Positions 16,780 to 26,654 of a stretch of DNA of 51,245 bases are shown here, one piece after another (the first letter of the stretch is position 1; each line of letters starts with the position of its first letter). The stretch covers positions 1-51,245 of the forward strand of contig JAKLKF010000049.1 in assembly GCA_023150805.1 (NCBI GenBank). Direction: 5' to 3'. Below the pieces are notes generated by a model. It made no database searches. It saw only the letters and a list, made by a program, of their open reading frames with translations, and was not told where the DNA came from. A program made the position numbers and the translations under genes. This DNA is from Myxococcota bacterium (lineage in GTDB: Bacteria > Myxococcota_A > UBA796 > UBA2385).

Positions 16780-19700
16780 TCAGGGCACCGGCGTCAGGTA
16801 CAGCCGCTCGGCGTCGCGGGTGAGCAGGACCCGCCCGTCGTCGAGCAGGACCGGGTCCAGGTGGGCGGGGACCGGGAAGACCCGGGGCTCCCCGGCCTCG
16901 TGGGGGTAGCGCACGGCGTGGGCGTCGAGGACCTCGACCACGCCGTCGGGGTGCGCCAGCAGGGCCCCGGGACCTCCGGGGGCGGGCCGCAGCCAGGCCG
17001 GCTCCTCGGCCACGCCGCGCGGCAGCCAGCGGGCGGCCCGGACCCCCAGCGCGTCGGCGACGGCGATGCCGTCGGGCAGGGCACCCAGCGTGGGGGAGCC
17101 CTCGGTCCACCGCGCGAGCACGTTGCCGTCGGGCAGGTCGACGAGCACCACGGCGGTCCGCCCGTCGGGCTGGCGGAGCTGGGCGGCCACCTCGTCCCCG
17201 TCGGGAGAGGGCAGGCCGTGGTCGAGCGTCCACGGGCCGTCGCCCATGGCGGGCAGCGGCGCCAGCCGGGGCGGGGAGGGGTCCAGGGGCCGGCGCAGGC
17301 GAAGGTGGGCCCGCCCCTCGACCTGCGCGGCGTCCACGACCTCGGCGCGGGTCCACGCGGCCAGCCAGGGGCCGGCCAGGCGCGCCTCGTCGGACAGGAT
17401 CCTGCCGGTGCCCAGCTCGACGGCGACGTCGGCCACGCGCACCCGGGCGCCGTCGGGGCTGAAGGCCACGTCGGGCGAGGCGCCGTCGGCCACGCTGACC
17501 CGTCCCTGGACCTCGAAGGGCCCCAGCAGGCGCCGGCCGTCGGGGACGGCGACCACCTCGAAGAGGAAGGGAGAGCGCAGCACGACGGCCCGCTCGCCGT
17601 CGGGTGAGACCTGGACCAGCAGCGCCCGTCCGGGGACGCCGGCGGCGCGCTTCGGAGACAGGCCGTCCAGCGCGCCGATGCCCTGGAGGTCCGGCGCCTC
17701 CCGCCCGGTGAGCAACCAGTGCAGCGCGGCGGCCTCGCGGGCCCGGTCGGCGGGGCTGCCCCCGGTGGCCTGCGCCTGGCTCCATGCCAGGCGGCCGATG
17801 CCCTCGACCAGCAAGGCGGCGACGTCGTCGGCCTCGGCGGCCAGCAGGGTGGCGGTCGCCCGCTCCTCGACCGCGGCGCGGCCGGTGAGCTGGTCCTGGG
17901 CCGGCAGGTCGACCCGCGGGTTGCCGCCGTGGCGGACGTAGCGCCAGGCGCCGACGTCGACCTGGGGCTGGTGCTCCAGCGGGCCATCGGGCAGCACCAG
18001 GCGCAGGCGCCGGTGAACGGTGCCCGTCCAGCGCTGGACCTCGGCCTGGAAGGCGACCGTCGTCGTGACCCGGCGGGTGGTGGTGGGGGGCAGGGCCTCC
18101 AGGGCCGCCCGCCGCGCCTCCAGGGCCGCGAGCCGCTCGGCGCGCCAGGCGACCAGGTCCACCGGCTCCACCTCGACGCCCGGCGCCAGCAGCACGGGCG
18201 CCACGGGCACCAGGGGCTCCCGGGCGACGTCGAGCCAGGCGCGGGCCTCGTCGAGACGGGCCGCGGCGGCGACGGCGGCCTCGTGGGCGGGCGAGGCGAC
18301 CACCTGGGGGGCGCGCCAGGCGTGGTGCAGGGTCTCGCGTCCGGTGAGGGGCCCCTCGACCGTCGAGGTGATCGGCCCCTGCTCCAGGCTGGCCGGATGG
18401 GCCTCGGGTGCCAGCAGCAGGGCCGGCGCGGGCGGCATCGTCAGCCCGACCCACGGCAGGCGGTGGTTGGCCAGGGCGCGGGCCAGCAGGTCCGCCGCGT
18501 CCTGGCGCCCGGCCAGGGTGAGCAGGGCGCCGCGCAGCGAGGTGGGCAGCGGCGTGTCGTCCAGCAGGCCGCCGGCGGTCGGGACGGAGCGCCCCTCCAG
18601 CGCCGCCAGCGCCGCACCCAGGACCGCCGCGGTGGCCAGCCGCTGGTCGCCCCAGGCCCGGGCCTGCTCGGCCTGGAGCTGGGTCCGCAGCTCACCCCGG
18701 GCCCACGCCCGCTGGCGCTCCAGGTCCGGCCGCTCCTGGGCGGTGGCGGTCTGCACGCTCTGCTCCAGGCCCGAGAGCAGCGCGATCCGCGCGGGCCAGG
18801 GCGCGGATCGCCAGCGGCCGTCCACGAAGGGCGCCAGGCCCGGGCCGCGGTGCACCCGCAGCGCGCGGGCCAGGTCGTCGAGGTCTTCGACCGCGGCGGC
18901 CTCCCCTCGGTCCAGCAGCTCCCACCCCGCCAGCCCCTCCACCCCCGGCAGGCTGCCCACCCCTTCCACCAGGTGGGCCAGCGGCGGCGTCGCCACCGCG
19001 AGCAGCCGTCCCCGCTCGTCGCGGCAGGCGGCCAGCGCGTGCTCGACCGCCGCCCGCGTGGCCCGGCGGCGCGCCACCCCGGCCTCGCGTGTGGCCTGGG
19101 CGGACAGGGACACCAGCGGCGCGGCGCACAGCTCCGCCCGTCGGTCGCGCCAGCGCTCGCCCATGTCGAGCACCGGCCCCGGCCCGAAGGCGGTCGCGCG
19201 CTCGACCAGCGCGCGGGCGGCCGCCAGGTCCCCGCGGCCGAGCGCCGCGGAGAAGGCCACCTCCAGGTCGACCACCGAGAGGTCGAACGCGCCGCGCCCG
19301 CCGTCCAGCTCCACCGGGCGCAGCAGCCCCTGGGCGTCCCGCGTCGTCCAGACCCGCACGCCGTCGGCCACCGGCCAGGCGACCTCCTCGCCGTGCGCCC
19401 CCGCGCGCAGCCCCGCCGCCGGGCCCGGCCGCGCCTCGGCCAGCAGCGCCCGCCAGGTCGGCGCGCCCGCCACCTCGGCGTCCAGCGCGGTCACCGGGCG
19501 GCGGCCGCCGCCCACCTCCTCGCCCAGCTCGACCGTCACCGAGGCGAAGGCCCCGCTGGCCAGGTGCACGCGCAGCCCGTCGCCGTCGGCGACCACCCGC
19601 GTCACCCAGGGCTGGCGCTCCAGGCTGCGCGCCAGGCGCTCGGGCCGGACCAGCGTGCCGGACGGCAGGCCCAGGATCCGCTGCTGGTCCAGCGTGTCGC

Positions 19701-19782
19701 GCACGGTGGGCGGGCGGAGCAGCCCCGCGTGCGCCGGGGGAGCCAGCAGCGCCAGGAGGAGGGAGAGGAGCGGGCCGCGCAT
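16780..19782 (-). CDS. Large exported protein of unknown function with repeat-like C-terminus
   Basis: The 1000-residue product has a clear signal peptide (MRGPLLSLLLALLAPPAHAG) at the chosen ATG. Residues 20-600 are Ala/Arg/Leu-rich and helical, with an internal Arg/Ala-rich coiled part. The last 350 residues contain repeating SPDGERAVV, SPDGARVRV and SPDGDEVAA elements typical of WD40/TolB-like propeller blades. No catalytic motif was found. It probably acts in the periplasm or on the outer membrane. A TACGCT -10-like element lies about 42 bp upstream of the ATG. Confidence 0.75.
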   Translation of the reverse strand: MRGPLLSLLLALLAPPAHAGLLRPPTVRDTLDQQRILGLPSGTLVRPERLARSLERQPWVTRVVADGDGLRVHLASGAFASVTVELGEEVGGGRRPVTALDAEVAGAPTWRALLAEARPGPAAGLRAGAHGEEVAWPVADGVRVWTTRDAQGLLRPVELDGGRGAFDLSVVDLEVAFSAALGRGDLAAARALVERATAFGPGPVLDMGERWRDRRAELCAAPLVSLSAQATREAGVARRRATRAAVEHALAACRDERGRLLAVATPPLAHLVEGVGSLPGVEGLAGWELLDRGEAAAVEDLDDLARALRVHRGPGLAPFVDGRWRSAPWPARIALLSGLEQSVQTATAQERPDLERQRAWARGELRTQLQAEQARAWGDQRLATAAVLGAALAALEGRSVPTAGGLLDDTPLPTSLRGALLTLAGRQDAADLLARALANHRLPWVGLTMPPAPALLLAPEAHPASLEQGPITSTVEGPLTGRETLHHAWRAPQVVASPAHEAAVAAAARLDEARAWLDVAREPLVPVAPVLLAPGVEVEPVDLVAWRAERLAALEARRAALEALPPTTTRRVTTTVAFQAEVQRWTGTVHRRLRLVLPDGPLEHQPQVDVGAWRYVRHGGNPRVDLPAQDQLTGRAAVEERATATLLAAEADDVAALLVEGIGRLAWSQAQATGGSPADRAREAAALHWLLTGREAPDLQGIGALDGLSPKRAAGVPGRALLVQVSPDGERAVVLRSPFLFEVVAVPDGRRLLGPFEVQGRVSVADGASPDVAFSPDGARVRVADVAVELGTGRILSDEARLAGPWLAAWTRAEVVDAAQVEGRAHLRLRRPLDPSPPRLAPLPAMGDGPWTLDHGLPSPDGDEVAAQLRQPDGRTAVVLVDLPDGNVLARWTEGSPTLGALPDGIAVADALGVRAARWLPRGVAEEPAWLRPAPGGPGALLAHPDGVVEVLDAHAVRYPHEAGEPRVFPVPAHLDPVLLDDGRVLLTRDAERLYLTPVP

Positions 19783-19898
19783 CGGTCGTCCGGGGCCGCG
19801 GAGGGGGACCGGGTGGCGGGGAGAGCGTAGCACCGGGGAGGTGTCCAGGAGGACGGGGTGGGATTAGGCAGACCGGCACCGGTGGACCGAGGTGGAAG

Positions 19899-21209
19899 AT
19901 GGCGCTGGACCGCGAGTGGCGACGACGCTTCTCGAACGCGTTCGACCCGTACCGGGACCTGACCCCTGACGAGTGTGCGCGGCTCTATGTTGGCCGTGCG
20001 CGGCCCCCGGCGCGACGGATCCACGACGCGCTCGTAGAGGGCGAGCCTGCGCGCACCCGCATCGCCCTGGTCGGAGCCCGCGGCAGCGGAAAGTCGACCG
20101 AGCTGCGCGAGCTGATGCACGCGCTGTCCAAGGAGGGGTCCGAGAGGGTGCCCATCCTGGTGGACATCGGCGAAGGCCTGCCGGAAGGTGCGTCCACCGC
20201 GGCCTGGCTGCCGGTCGTGGCGGCCGCGATCCGGGCCGCGCGCGAGGACTGGAGTGGCGCGCCGCCCCAGGATGATCCGCTGCCCCAGGCGCTGGCCAGG
20301 ATCGGCGTGGCGAACGACCTCCTGGCGCCGCTCCTCCAGGCGGTCCGGGTGGTCGGACCCTGGTTCGGGCCCGCGGGCCTGGTCGCTGCATCCGCGGCGA
20401 AGGTCGGGCTGTCCTGGTCCGACGCCTTCGGTCGCGCCGCGCGCGCAGCGCACGAAGCAAGTCCACCTCGTTCCGCGCTGGACGCCGTCGTCGACGCCGT
20501 CCGGGCCGAGCTGCTGGCCTTGAAGGCCGCGGCCTCCCGCGACGCCGCCTTGCTGCTGGACGGTCTGGACAAGCTGCCGAGCGCCGATGCCGTCTTCCAG
20601 GCGTTGTCCGACGCCGAGCTGCTGTATGGGCTGCCCGCGGCCCTGGTCATCACCGGCCCGATCCAGCTCCAGACCGACGGCCGTTCGGCCGCCTGGATCG
20701 CCCCCGGGCGCTTCGTCTGCGAGCCGATGTACAACCTCCCGGTGGTCGATCACGGGGGGAAGCCGAAGGCCCAGGGCACCGACGTGCTGGTGGAGCTGTT
20801 CCGCCGGCGGTGGGAGGACCTGGGTCTGCGGCCCGAGCTGCTGCCGCCCGACCTGGTGGCGCAGGCCGCGCGCTGGTCGTCGGGCATCGTGCGCGAGTTC
20901 CTGCACCTGGTCCGGGAGACCGGGCGGGAGGCCTACCGGGCGGACCGGGAGCGAGCCACCCAGGCCGACCTGGACCAGGCGCTGCGCGACCGGCGCCACC
21001 AGCTCGAGGTCACCATGGACTCCGAGCGGTGGGACATCCTGGCTGGCGTGCTCGAGGGCCAGGAGCCCCCTGTCGAACGGCAGGCGGACCTCATCTACCA
21101 GAACGCGGTCGTCTGCTACCAGAACGACAGCGTCTGGTACCGCCCGAACGAGCTGCTGGTGCCCTTCCTCGAAGCACGCGCGCGCCGCCGCGCCCACGAC
21201 GACGGGTGA
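19899..21209 (+). CDS. P-loop ATPase ('GSGKSTEL' type), first gene of a coupled STAND-NTPase pair
   Basis: The product has 436 residues. It opens with FSNAFDPYRDLTPDE, then a Walker A, GARGSGKSTEL (about 59-69), and a Walker B, LLLDGLDKLP (D221, D224). The N-terminal phrase and the -GSGKSTEL- loop match a family of ~430-residue bacterial ATPases I recall being encoded beside proteins with a receiver-like domain and an NTPase or TPR body; I cannot name a Pfam family with certainty. The C-terminus looks helical (winged-helix or lid). The ATG follows GAGGTGGAAG. Its stop overlaps the GTG of the NACHT gene. Base usage is slightly less GC-biased than in neighbours. Confidence 0.75.
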   Translation: MALDREWRRRFSNAFDPYRDLTPDECARLYVGRARPPARRIHDALVEGEPARTRIALVGARGSGKSTELRELMHALSKEGSERVPILVDIGEGLPEGASTAAWLPVVAAAIRAAREDWSGAPPQDDPLPQALARIGVANDLLAPLLQAVRVVGPWFGPAGLVAASAAKVGLSWSDAFGRAARAAHEASPPRSALDAVVDAVRAELLALKAAASRDAALLLDGLDKLPSADAVFQALSDAELLYGLPAALVITGPIQLQTDGRSAAWIAPGRFVCEPMYNLPVVDHGGKPKAQGTDVLVELFRRRWEDLGLRPELLPPDLVAQAARWSSGIVREFLHLVRETGREAYRADRERATQADLDQALRDRRHQLEVTMDSERWDILAGVLEGQEPPVERQADLIYQNAVVCYQNDSVWYRPNELLVPFLEARARRRAHDDG

Positions 21210-23452
21210 AGGGCGACCTCGCCAACGTCACCACACGGCTCCTTGCCCTCGCAGGGGAGCAGGACCGGGCGGTGCTGGCCCAGGTGCAGCTCGGGGCCTT
21301 CGCGGGTGGGGCGGACACGGCCGAAGTTGTCGCTTCCCACCTTCGAGAGGCGCTCGGTCCCCGCGCCGAGGTGCTGGTGGTACGCGATGAGCCCGCGGTC
21401 CGGGAGCGACTCTTCGCGCTGAACACGGGCAGGGACCAGCTCCTGCGGCGGGTCCCGGCGGTGGTGCTGGTGTGTGCGACGGGCGAGGACGCCCGGCTGC
21501 TCCGCAAGCTCGCCCCGGATCTGACGGCGGTCTTCGACCTGGTGGCCGAGGTGCAGCCCAGGGTGGATCTGCCCTTCGATGCGCTCCGGGACGCGCTCCG
21601 GGCGGCTCAAGCGGAGCGCTTCCAGCGGATCGATCTCTCGGGGCTGGTGCCGCACACCGGCGACGTGGTCGACCTGCCCCTGGAGGCGCTCTACCAGCGG
21701 CGTTCCGTGTGGACCCGCCAGGGCGAGGCGGACCTGGTCGGCGGCGAGGCCCGGCTGCTGGCGGGCGAGCCGGGCGCGGGCAAGAGCACCTGGCTGCGAC
21801 GGCTGGCCGCCACGGGGCAAGGCCCGGACCGCGCCGTGCTCTTCGTTCCCCTGAGCCTGTGGGCCGCCCAGGCGCGGGAGCGACAGATCCCGCTGCTCGA
21901 CCTCGTCGAAGGCCAGGCGGGCGCGCTGCTGGAGAAGCCGGGCCTGGAGCTGGGCCCCCACCTGCCTCGGATGGTGCTGCTGCTGGACGGGTTGGACGAG
22001 GTCCCGACGGTCGTGGATCGGCGCTACCTGGTGGACCAGGCCCTGGCGCTGCGGCAGGCCCACAGGGGTCTGGTTGTCGTGCTGGCCGGTCGCGACCACG
22101 TCGTCGACGACCTGCTGGCGGAGCAGCGGCGGCGCGTGCGGGTCGTGGAGCTGCGCAGGCTCGACGCGGGCCAGGGCCGCACCCTCGTGCAGGCCCTGCT
22201 GCGCGCCCGCCGCGGCCTGTCCCCCGACCAGCCGCTGCCCGAGGACGCCCAGCGGCTGTGGCGGCAGGTGGTCGGCAGCGAGGACTTCCGCCGCTTCGGC
22301 GGCAACCCCCTGCTGCTGAGCTTCCTGGCCGTCGTGGCCGACATGGGCCGCGGCCTGCCCTCGCAGCGGGTCGAGCTGTACAACGACCTGGTGGAGATGC
22401 TCATCGTCTCCTGGCAGCGCGTGCGCTCGGGCCAGGCCGGCCGCCGGTTGAACCGGGCCGACGTGCTGCGGGTGGTGGCGCCGCTGGCCTGGCGGCTGGT
22501 GGAGCGCGGCGTGGGCGGCCTGACCGAGGCCGAGCTGCTGGACTTCCTGGCGGGCCTGGAGCAGCGCGAGCCCGACGTGGATCGCGCCCGTGAGGCGGCG
22601 CGCCAGCGGCTGGACCGCCTGCGCGAGGACTCGGCCCTGCTCTGCGCGGCCGACGGGCTGTGGCGCTTCCACCACGCCTCCATCGCCGAGTTCCTGGCCG
22701 CCCGCGCCGCCCTGCAGGCCCCGGCCCTGCGCGAGGCGCTCGCCGCCGACCCCTACGAGCCCCGCCGCGCCCAGGTCCTGGCCTTCACCCTGGCCTTGTC
22801 CTGCGACCTGGAGCCCCGCGACGACGTGGCCCTGCCGCTCCTGCACGCGCTGGACGACAAGGCGCGGCGCCGCGGGCGCTACGACGCCAAGATCCCCCGC
22901 ATCCTGGCCTTGTGCCTGGAAGAGGCGCGGTCGATGCCGGGCGCGCTGCGGCAGCGCCTGGCGGGGCACGCCCTGCGGGTGGCCTTCGTGCAGAAGCTGG
23001 CTGCGGGGCAGCGGGTGGAGGCGCTCTTCGCGGCATTTCGCCTGCTCAGGGTGGAGGATGAAGCGGTCGCAGGTGCGCTGCGGGCGCTGCAACCGGCCCT
23101 CTCGTCGGTGGACTGGGCCCGGCTCGCTCCCGCCTGGCTCTTCGCTTCCGGTCGGTCATCCTGGTGGTTTGGTGACCTGCCTGCGGACCTCCTGAGAGGC
23201 CTCTCCCTGGGGGTCGAGGAGCAGGTCGCGCTCATCGAGCGTTGGGCCCGCAGCCCCGATGTCGCCGTGCGGGCGCTCGCATGGCAGGCATGGACGGCGG
23301 GCTCGACGGAGCGCCGTGCGCTCGCGAGGAGCGCGGACCCGGAGGCTGTCGCCCTCTATGCGCTCTATGCGCCGGTTGAGGGCCAGTCCCCCCTTCCCCC
23401 CGCCGCCTGGACCGAGGCCCTGCGCGCGGCCTTCCCCGACCTCCCCGGTTAG
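21206..23452 (+). CDS. NACHT-domain STAND NTPase with N-terminal Rossmann-like module
   Basis: The 748-residue product starts at a GTG overlapping the previous stop. Residues 1-115 form an alpha/beta module (AEVLVVRDEPAVRERLFALN ... LVCATGEDARLLRKLAPDL). The NACHT core follows: Walker A GEPGAGKST (187-195), Walker B VLLLDGLDEVP (about 257-267), LAGR sensor-like residues (293-296), and GNPLLL (366-371). A helical arm follows with HHASIAEFLAARA, the winged-helix signature of NACHT proteins. Residues 500-748 are helical repeats and probably sense the ligand. Bacterial NACHT proteins act in anti-phage defence or signalling. The effector, if present, may be the N-terminal module or the partner ATPase. 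Confidence 0.88.
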   Translation: MKGDLANVTTRLLALAGEQDRAVLAQVQLGAFAGGADTAEVVASHLREALGPRAEVLVVRDEPAVRERLFALNTGRDQLLRRVPAVVLVCATGEDARLLRKLAPDLTAVFDLVAEVQPRVDLPFDALRDALRAAQAERFQRIDLSGLVPHTGDVVDLPLEALYQRRSVWTRQGEADLVGGEARLLAGEPGAGKSTWLRRLAATGQGPDRAVLFVPLSLWAAQARERQIPLLDLVEGQAGALLEKPGLELGPHLPRMVLLLDGLDEVPTVVDRRYLVDQALALRQAHRGLVVVLAGRDHVVDDLLAEQRRRVRVVELRRLDAGQGRTLVQALLRARRGLSPDQPLPEDAQRLWRQVVGSEDFRRFGGNPLLLSFLAVVADMGRGLPSQRVELYNDLVEMLIVSWQRVRSGQAGRRLNRADVLRVVAPLAWRLVERGVGGLTEAELLDFLAGLEQREPDVDRAREAARQRLDRLREDSALLCAADGLWRFHHASIAEFLAARAALQAPALREALAADPYEPRRAQVLAFTLALSCDLEPRDDVALPLLHALDDKARRRGRYDAKIPRILALCLEEARSMPGALRQRLAGHALRVAFVQKLAAGQRVEALFAAFRLLRVEDEAVAGALRALQPALSSVDWARLAPAWLFASGRSSWWFGDLPADLLRGLSLGVEEQVALIERWARSPDVAVRALAWQAWTAGSTERRALARSADPEAVALYALYAPVEGQSPLPPAAWTEALRAAFPDLPG

Positions 23453-23497
23453 GCCCCGCCCTCTTCCCGCGCGCCCGCCGCGCACGAGGGCCCCGCC

Positions 23498-26059
23498 ATG
23501 ACCCGCTACGACCCCGCCGAGCTCGAGCCCCGCTGGCAGCAGCACTGGGAGACCCACGGCACCTTCTTCGCCGACGAGGACCCCGAGAAGCCCAAGTACT
23601 ACGTGCTCTGCATGTTCCCCTACCCCTCGGGGTCGGGCCTGCACGTCGGTCACCCCGAGTCGTACACGGCCGTCGACATCGTGGCCCGCTACAAGCGCAT
23701 GAAGGGCTTCAGCGTGCTCAACCCCATCGGCTTCGACAGCTTCGGGCTGCCGGCCGAGCGCGCCGCCCAGCGCGAGAACCGCCACCCCGCCGAGATCACG
23801 CGGGAGCGCATCGCCTACTTCCGCGAGCAGATGCAGCGGCTGGGCTTCAGCTTCAACTGGGAGCGGGAGATCAGCACCTGCGAGCCGGACTACTACGGCT
23901 GGACGCAGTGGATCTTCCTGAAGCTCTACGAGCAGGGCCTGGCCTACCTGGCCGAGGTGCCCGTCAACTGGTGCCCGGCCCAGGGCACCGTGCTGGCCAA
24001 CGAGGAGGTCGTGGACGGTCGCTACGTCGACACGGGCGACCCGGTCGAGCGGCGGATGATGAAGCAGTGGATGCTGAAGATCACCGCCTACGCCGAGCGC
24101 CTGCTCGACGACCTGGACGGCCTGGACTGGCCCGAGGGTGTGCTGGAGATGCAGCGGCAGTGGATCGGCCGCTCCGAGGGCGCCGAGGTCACCTTCCAGG
24201 TGGACGGTGGCGGCAGCTTCGTCGTCTACACGACCCGGCCCGACACCCTCTTCGGCGCGACCTGGTGCGTGCTGGCGCCCGAGCACCCCCTGGTCGACAG
24301 CGTCACCACCGACGCCCAGCGCGCGGCGGTCCAGGCCTACGTGGCCGAGGCGAAGAACAAGTCGGACATGGAGCGCCAGGTCGCCGCCGAGAAGGAGAAG
24401 ACGGGTGTGTTCACGGGGGCATATGCGATCAACCCCGTCAACGGCGAGAAGATCCCCGTCTGGGTGAGCGACTACGTGCTCATCACCTACGGCACGGGCG
24501 CCATCATGGCCGTGCCCGCCCACGACGAGCGCGACCACGCCTTCGCCCGCACCTTCGGCCTGCCGATCCGGCCGGTCTACCAGGTGCCCGGCCAGGACCA
24601 CGACTTCCAGCAGGCCGCCTGGCCCGGCGAGGGCGTCGCCGTGAACAGTGGGGCCTTCGACGGCCTGTCTGTCGCGCAGTTCAAGCCGGCGATCATCGCC
24701 TGGCTGGAGGAGCGGGGCCTGGGCAGGAAGCAGGTCAACTACAAGCTGCGGGACTGGCTGTTCAGCCGCCAGCGCTACTGGGGTGAGCCCTTCCCCATCG
24801 TCCACACCCAGGACGGCGCCATCCACCCGGTCGACTACGCCGACCTGCCCATCGCCCTGCCCCACGTCGACGCCTACAAGCCGACCGCGGACGGCCAGCC
24901 GCCGCTGGCCCGGGCCGAGGGCTGGCTGCACACGACCTGGCAGGGGCAGCCGGCCGTGCGCGAGACGAACACCATGCCGCAGTGGGCCGGCTCCTGCTGG
25001 TACTACCTGCGCTACATGGACCCGCACAACACGCTGGAGCCCTTCAGCGAGCAGCGCGTCGCCTACTGGAAGGGCGTGGATCTGTACATCGGCGGCGTCG
25101 AGCACGCGGTGCTGCACCTGCTCTACGCCCGCTTCTGGCACAAGGTGCTGTACGACTGCGGCCTGGTGCCGGACAAGGAGCCCTTCCAGAAGCTCTACAA
25201 CCAGGGGATGATCCTGGCCTTCGCCTACCGCGAGTCCGGCGGCCGCTACCACCACCCCGACACGGTGGAGAAGCGGCCGGGCCAGGTGGCGACCATGCTC
25301 AGCGCCTGGACCCAGCAGGAGGTCCAGACCGAGTGGTACGTGCAGGGAAGCGACACGCCCGTCGAGGAGAAGCTCGGCAAGATGGGCAAGTCGCTGAACA
25401 ACAGCGTCGATCCCCTCGACATCGTCAAGCGCTACGGCGCGGACACCCTGCGCATCTACGAGATGTTCATGGGCCCGCTGGAGCAGGTCAAGCCCTGGCA
25501 GACCAGCGGCTGCGAGGGGGTGAACCGCTTCCTGGGCCGTGTCTGGAGACTGTTCGTCGACCAGGACACGGGCGCGCTCAAGCCCTTCGGCACCACCAGC
25601 AAGGAGGTCCGCAAGGCCCTGCACACGGCCATCAAGGAGACCACCGACGGCATCGAGCAGCTCAAGCTCAACACCCCGGTCGCCAAGATGATGGAGGTGG
25701 TCAACGCCTGCAAGGGCGAGCTGCCCTCCCGCGAGGACGCCGAGGCCTTCCTGCTGATCCTCAGCCCCTACGCGCCCCACATCGCCGAGGAGCTGTGGCA
25801 CCGCATGGGCCACCAGCGCACCCTGGCCTACGAGCCCTGGCCGGCCTTCGACCCCGCCGCCCTGGTGGACGAGGCGATGACCATCGTCGTCCAGATCATG
25901 GGCAAGAAGCGGGCCGAGCTGCAGGTGCCGCGCGACGCCACGGCGGCCGAGGTGCTGGCCGTGGCCAAGGCCGACCCGACCGTCGTGCGCCACCTGGAGG
26001 GCAAGCCGGTCAAGAAGGAGGTCTACGTGCCCGGCAAGCTGGTCAACCTGGTGGTGTGA
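23498..26059 (+). CDS. leuS: Leucyl-tRNA synthetase
   Basis: The 853-residue product has the class I signature HVGH (49-52, in GSGLHVGHPESYTAVD), the CP1 editing domain (TTRPDTLFGATW and MAVPAHDERDH), and the KMSKS-type loop KMGKS (628-632). The loop's third residue is Gly, as is usual in several bacterial lineages. The C-terminal region with the anticodon-binding helices is present. It charges tRNA-Leu and edits mischarged products in the cytoplasm. The gene begins 45 bp after the NACHT gene with no strong promoter or ribosome site visible. Length is normal for bacterial LeuRS. Confidence 0.97.
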   Translation: MTRYDPAELEPRWQQHWETHGTFFADEDPEKPKYYVLCMFPYPSGSGLHVGHPESYTAVDIVARYKRMKGFSVLNPIGFDSFGLPAERAAQRENRHPAEITRERIAYFREQMQRLGFSFNWEREISTCEPDYYGWTQWIFLKLYEQGLAYLAEVPVNWCPAQGTVLANEEVVDGRYVDTGDPVERRMMKQWMLKITAYAERLLDDLDGLDWPEGVLEMQRQWIGRSEGAEVTFQVDGGGSFVVYTTRPDTLFGATWCVLAPEHPLVDSVTTDAQRAAVQAYVAEAKNKSDMERQVAAEKEKTGVFTGAYAINPVNGEKIPVWVSDYVLITYGTGAIMAVPAHDERDHAFARTFGLPIRPVYQVPGQDHDFQQAAWPGEGVAVNSGAFDGLSVAQFKPAIIAWLEERGLGRKQVNYKLRDWLFSRQRYWGEPFPIVHTQDGAIHPVDYADLPIALPHVDAYKPTADGQPPLARAEGWLHTTWQGQPAVRETNTMPQWAGSCWYYLRYMDPHNTLEPFSEQRVAYWKGVDLYIGGVEHAVLHLLYARFWHKVLYDCGLVPDKEPFQKLYNQGMILAFAYRESGGRYHHPDTVEKRPGQVATMLSAWTQQEVQTEWYVQGSDTPVEEKLGKMGKSLNNSVDPLDIVKRYGADTLRIYEMFMGPLEQVKPWQTSGCEGVNRFLGRVWRLFVDQDTGALKPFGTTSKEVRKALHTAIKETTDGIEQLKLNTPVAKMMEVVNACKGELPSREDAEAFLLILSPYAPHIAEELWHRMGHQRTLAYEPWPAFDPAALVDEAMTIVVQIMGKKRAELQVPRDATAAEVLAVAKADPTVVRHLEGKPVKKEVYVPGKLVNLVV

Positions 26060-26075
26060 GGGCGCCTGCGGGTGC

Positions 26076-26654
26076 TCAGCGGGCCGAGCGGATCGCGCGC
26101 TCCAGCAGGTCGCCGACACCCAGCTCGGCGGCGTCAGCGCGCATCTGCTCCACATCCAGGCGCGGCCCCCAGACGCGCAGGACGCCGAGCACATCGCGCC
26201 ACTGCCGCTCGGACACCTCGCCACCCAATCGGTACCACCGCAGCTTCTCCACCAGCATGTCGCCGGGACTGGCCAGGGGCAGCACCAGCGACGGGGTGAC
26301 CGGCCAGCGCACGCGGCGGCCCAGGGCGGCCCTCGCCACCGCGTCCGCGCGCACGGGAAACACGTCGATCTTCTCGGCGGTGTGCAGGTGCACCATGTTG
26401 AAGGAGCCGCGCCGGCGGACCGCGGTGCGGACCGTGTCGCGGTCGACGTAGAAGTCCTCGTCCAGGCTGTCCACGAAGGGGTCGACCTGCGGGAGCACCA
26501 GGTCGGCGACGATGTCCACGTCGTGGGTGGACCTCGGCTCGCCGTAGGCAGAGGTGGCCAGCGAACCACCCACCATCCAGGGCACGCCCAGGCGGTCGAG
26601 GGCGGCGCCGACCCGCGACACGACCAGGAGCAGCGCGTCAGCGTCCGCGCTCAT
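26076..26654 (-). CDS. Nucleotidyltransferase-fold protein (MNT-like), possible toxin or antitoxin component
   Basis: The 192-residue product has the polymerase-beta-type core: GGSLATSAYGEPRSTHDVDI (G29, G30, S31, D45, D47) and a third carboxylate, D97 in KIDVF. Minimal nucleotidyltransferases of this class often form HEPN/MNT or AbiE-type toxin-antitoxin systems, AMPylating a partner or a tRNA. Here the upstream partner is a small 89-residue protein with which it overlaps by 17 bp, not a HEPN protein. Convergent with leuS. Confidence 0.82.
   Translation of the reverse strand: MSADADALLLVVSRVGAALDRLGVPWMVGGSLATSAYGEPRSTHDVDIVADLVLPQVDPFVDSLDEDFYVDRDTVRTAVRRRGSFNMVHLHTAEKIDVFPVRADAVARAALGRRVRWPVTPSLVLPLASPGDMLVEKLRWYRLGGEVSERQWRDVLGVLRVWGPRLDVEQMRADAAELGVGDLLERAIRSAR

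Noticed and set aside
25379..25393. Defective KMSKS loop in LeuRS (KMGKS)
   Set aside because: The Gly variant is normal in several bacterial lineages and the rest of the enzyme is intact.
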